DNA from: Planctomycetota bacterium
GTDB lineage: Bacteria; Planctomycetota; Phycisphaerae; UBA1845
Length of the DNA stretch: 7,304 bases
NCBI GenBank assembly: GCA_022567365.1
Contig: JADFHG010000180.1
Coordinates: 1-7,304 of the forward strand
Reading direction: 5' to 3'
Positions within the stretch are counted from its first letter, which is position 1. Each line of letters begins with the position of its first letter. This document shows positions 6,471-7,304 of the stretch, in pieces. The notes beneath the pieces were generated by a model. The model worked only from the letters and a program-made list of their open reading frames with translations, was not told the DNA's origin and did not search any database. Position numbers and translations under genes: made by a program.

Positions 6471-6803
6471 GCATTCGGATGGTATGGCGGGAAGTTCTCA
6501 CATCTTGGGTGGCTCTTACCGCAACTGCCCAAGTGCCACCACTATTGTGAACCGTTCGCAGGTTCGGCGGCCGTGCTCATGAACCGTGAACCGTCCCCCA
6601 TTGAGACGTACAATGATCTCGATGGAGAGGTCTGCAATTTCTTCCGTGTCCTGCGAGAGCAGCGCGACACGCTCATTGAGAAGATTGCCCTGACTCCATT
6701 TTCTCGCGAAGAGTTCTCAGTGGCATGCGAGCTTGATCCTGATTACTATCAAGCGGCTTGTGAGCGCCTTGAGCGAGAGACCCGGCAACTGACATTAATC
6801 TAA
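6327..6803 (+). CDS. D12-class DNA adenine methylase, N-terminal fragment
   Basis: Full enzymes of this class (Dam / T4 Dam type) move a methyl group from SAM to adenine N6 and are about 260-290 residues; they are common in phages. This frame encodes 158. After a charged, Gly-rich leader (1-45) come the family hallmarks: FGWYGGKFSHL (50-60, YxGGK motif), EPFAGSAAVLMN (75-86, SAM-binding motif I), YNDLDGE (95-101) and TPFSREEF (123-130). The frame then ends after LERETRQLTLI at TAA 6801. The region normally following it, with the helical recognition domain and the catalytic DPPY motif, is absent here and in the DNA immediately downstream. The fragment should therefore be catalytically dead. 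GC near 6601-6660 is about 50%, well below mutL, suggesting transfer. The ATG at 6327 lacks a clear ribosome site, so the start is approximate. Confidence 0.75.
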   Translation: MSESKLHRKTPAVTHGDDGGNGGIPVGANKGRVAPPPIRRLKTKRKLIAFGWYGGKFSHLGWLLPQLPKCHHYCEPFAGSAAVLMNREPSPIETYNDLDGEVCNFFRVLREQRDTLIEKIALTPFSREEFSVACELDPDYYQAACERLERETRQLTLI

Positions 6804-6807
6804 GGGC

Positions 6808-6835
6808 TTGATTTTTTTACAAGTCGGGGTATGTT
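6808..6835 (+). promoter_or_regulatory. Possible promoter for the DUF5681-like / terminase genes
   Basis: TTGATT (6808-6813) and TATGTT (6830-6835) are 16 nt apart, each matching four of six consensus bases. Transcription would start near 6843, leaving a short leader that contains the AGGTGA ribosome site (6848-6853) before the ATG at 6861. The T-run at 6812-6818 inside the spacer is not preceded by a hairpin, so it does not look like a terminator. Confidence 0.3.
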
Positions 6836-6860
6836 GCTGCAAATAGCAGGTGAATGCAGC

Positions 6861-7211
6861 ATGAACACAAACGGAAATGGCAACGGCACAAAGACATCTG
6901 CGGGGTGTTTCAAAAAGAACGACCCACGCATCTGGAAAGGCGGGCGAGGTAAGTCAAATAAGGCGATACCGGCTATGCTCAAAAAGCTAACCGATGATAA
7001 GGGCAAGACTGGCGACACGGTCCTTGAGGATATATGCACGAAACTGATCAAAGCAGCCGAAGAGGGCGAGTCATGGGCAATCCAATTATTATTCGACAGA
7101 ATGGAGGGCCGCCCTCGTCAAGTAATTCAGACAACAACCGAGGATGAAGATATTGGCGGTCTGTCAGACGAGCAGCTTACGCATTATTTCGATCATGCAT
7201 CGCGGAATTGA
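6861..7211 (+). CDS. DUF5681-like phage protein, possible small terminase-type
   Basis: The product is 116 residues. A Gly/Asn-rich tail (NTNGNGNGTK) leads into FKKNDPRIWKGGRGKSNKA (about 17-35), which resembles the 'pGxSGNPxGRPxG' opening of DUF5681 proteins. A helical segment follows, ending in WAIQLLFDRMEGRPRQVIQ (about 72-90). In phages and prophages such proteins typically sit directly upstream of the large terminase and may help DNA packaging; that role is inferred. The chosen ATG at 6861 has a strong AGGTGA ribosome site 7 nt upstream (6848-6853). An in-frame ATG at 6831 has only GGGG one base away, so it is less likely. The TGA overlaps the next ATG (7209-7213), suggesting coupled translation. 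GC is about 47-52% on the lines counted. Confidence 0.6.
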   Translation: MNTNGNGNGTKTSAGCFKKNDPRIWKGGRGKSNKAIPAMLKKLTDDKGKTGDTVLEDICTKLIKAAEEGESWAIQLLFDRMEGRPRQVIQTTTEDEDIGGLSDEQLTHYFDHASRN

Positions 7212-7304
7212 TGAATGCCCAGATTGCCCATAAATGGGTGCAGCGCCGTAAAAATAGATATTTCCGCAGCTATCTTGAAAAGTACACGCCGCACTATACT
7301 TGGA
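7211..7304 (+). CDS. Start of an overlapping gene, possibly phage terminase large subunit (3' end outside window)
   Basis: An ATG at 7211-7213 overlaps the upstream stop in the string TGATG. It opens a frame of 31 codons to the window edge without a stop: MNAQIAHKWVQRRKNRYFR followed by SYLEKYTPHYTW. A basic start leading into a 'YLxxYxPxYxW' stretch resembles the N-terminus of some phage large terminases. The position just after a DUF5681-like gene also fits. The ATPase and nuclease motifs would lie outside the window, so the function is inferred mainly from context. Confidence 0.4.
   Translation, partial: MNAQIAHKWVQRRKNRYFRSYLEKYTPHYTW

Noticed and set aside
6034..6501. Minus-strand frames in the junction zone
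   Set aside because: Several overlapping minus frames exist, but none shows a domain and they oppose the methylase fragment, which has clear motifs.
6804..6860. Frameshifted continuation of the methylase
   Set aside because: The bases after the stop do not encode the expected helical region or DPPY; they hold a promoter-like site and the ribosome site of the next gene.
1..7304. CRISPR arrays, rRNA genes or insertion-sequence ends
   Set aside because: No regularly spaced repeats, rRNA-like stretches or terminal inverted repeats with a transposase were seen on either strand.

Overview
This is a GC-rich bacterial chromosomal segment that runs into a mobile, probably prophage-derived, region at its right end. 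Hand counts on single 60-base lines give about 68% GC inside mutL (5101-5160) and 47-52% to the right of about 6600. The host side combines a secreted matrixin-type metalloprotease with a PPC-like domain, a tRNA-Tyr without encoded CCA, a metF with no visible Shine-Dalgarno sequence, and an endonuclease-type MutL. That would suit a planctomycete-like or other high-GC environmental bacterium, but the taxonomy is a weak inference.

Layout. Positions 1-1453 (minus strand) hold the first 484 codons of the metalloprotease; its 3' end lies outside the window. Positions 1454-2470 are about 1 kb with no convincing gene, only weak promoter-like sites and GC-rich hairpins. At 2471-2552 (plus) is a complete tRNA-Tyr(GUA), followed 19 nt later by metF (2572-3441, plus; 5,10-methylenetetrahydrofolate reductase). 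metF converges on mutL (5663-3624, minus; DNA mismatch repair), with a 182-nt gap between them. mutL has a good sigma70-like promoter at 5697-5725.

Divergent from mutL is a short plus-strand reading frame (5774-6187). Its first ~80 residues look like the start of a TIM-barrel sugar-phosphate isomerase-like protein, and the rest looks like unrelated sequence. From about 6330 onward the content becomes phage-like: an N-terminal fragment of a D12-class DNA adenine methylase that stops before its DPPY catalytic motif (6327-6803), a DUF5681-like protein of the kind found beside phage terminases (6861-7211), and the first 31 codons of an overlapping gene, possibly the large terminase subunit (7211-end).

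Working together: metF supplies methyl-THF for methionine synthesis and mutL repairs replication errors; they are neighbours without an evident functional link. The right-hand genes look like the edge of a prophage or phage-derived island, whose junction with the host chromosome probably lies between about 6010 and 6470. No integrase, attachment site, CRISPR array or clear defence cassette is visible, and I did not find a convincing new system.
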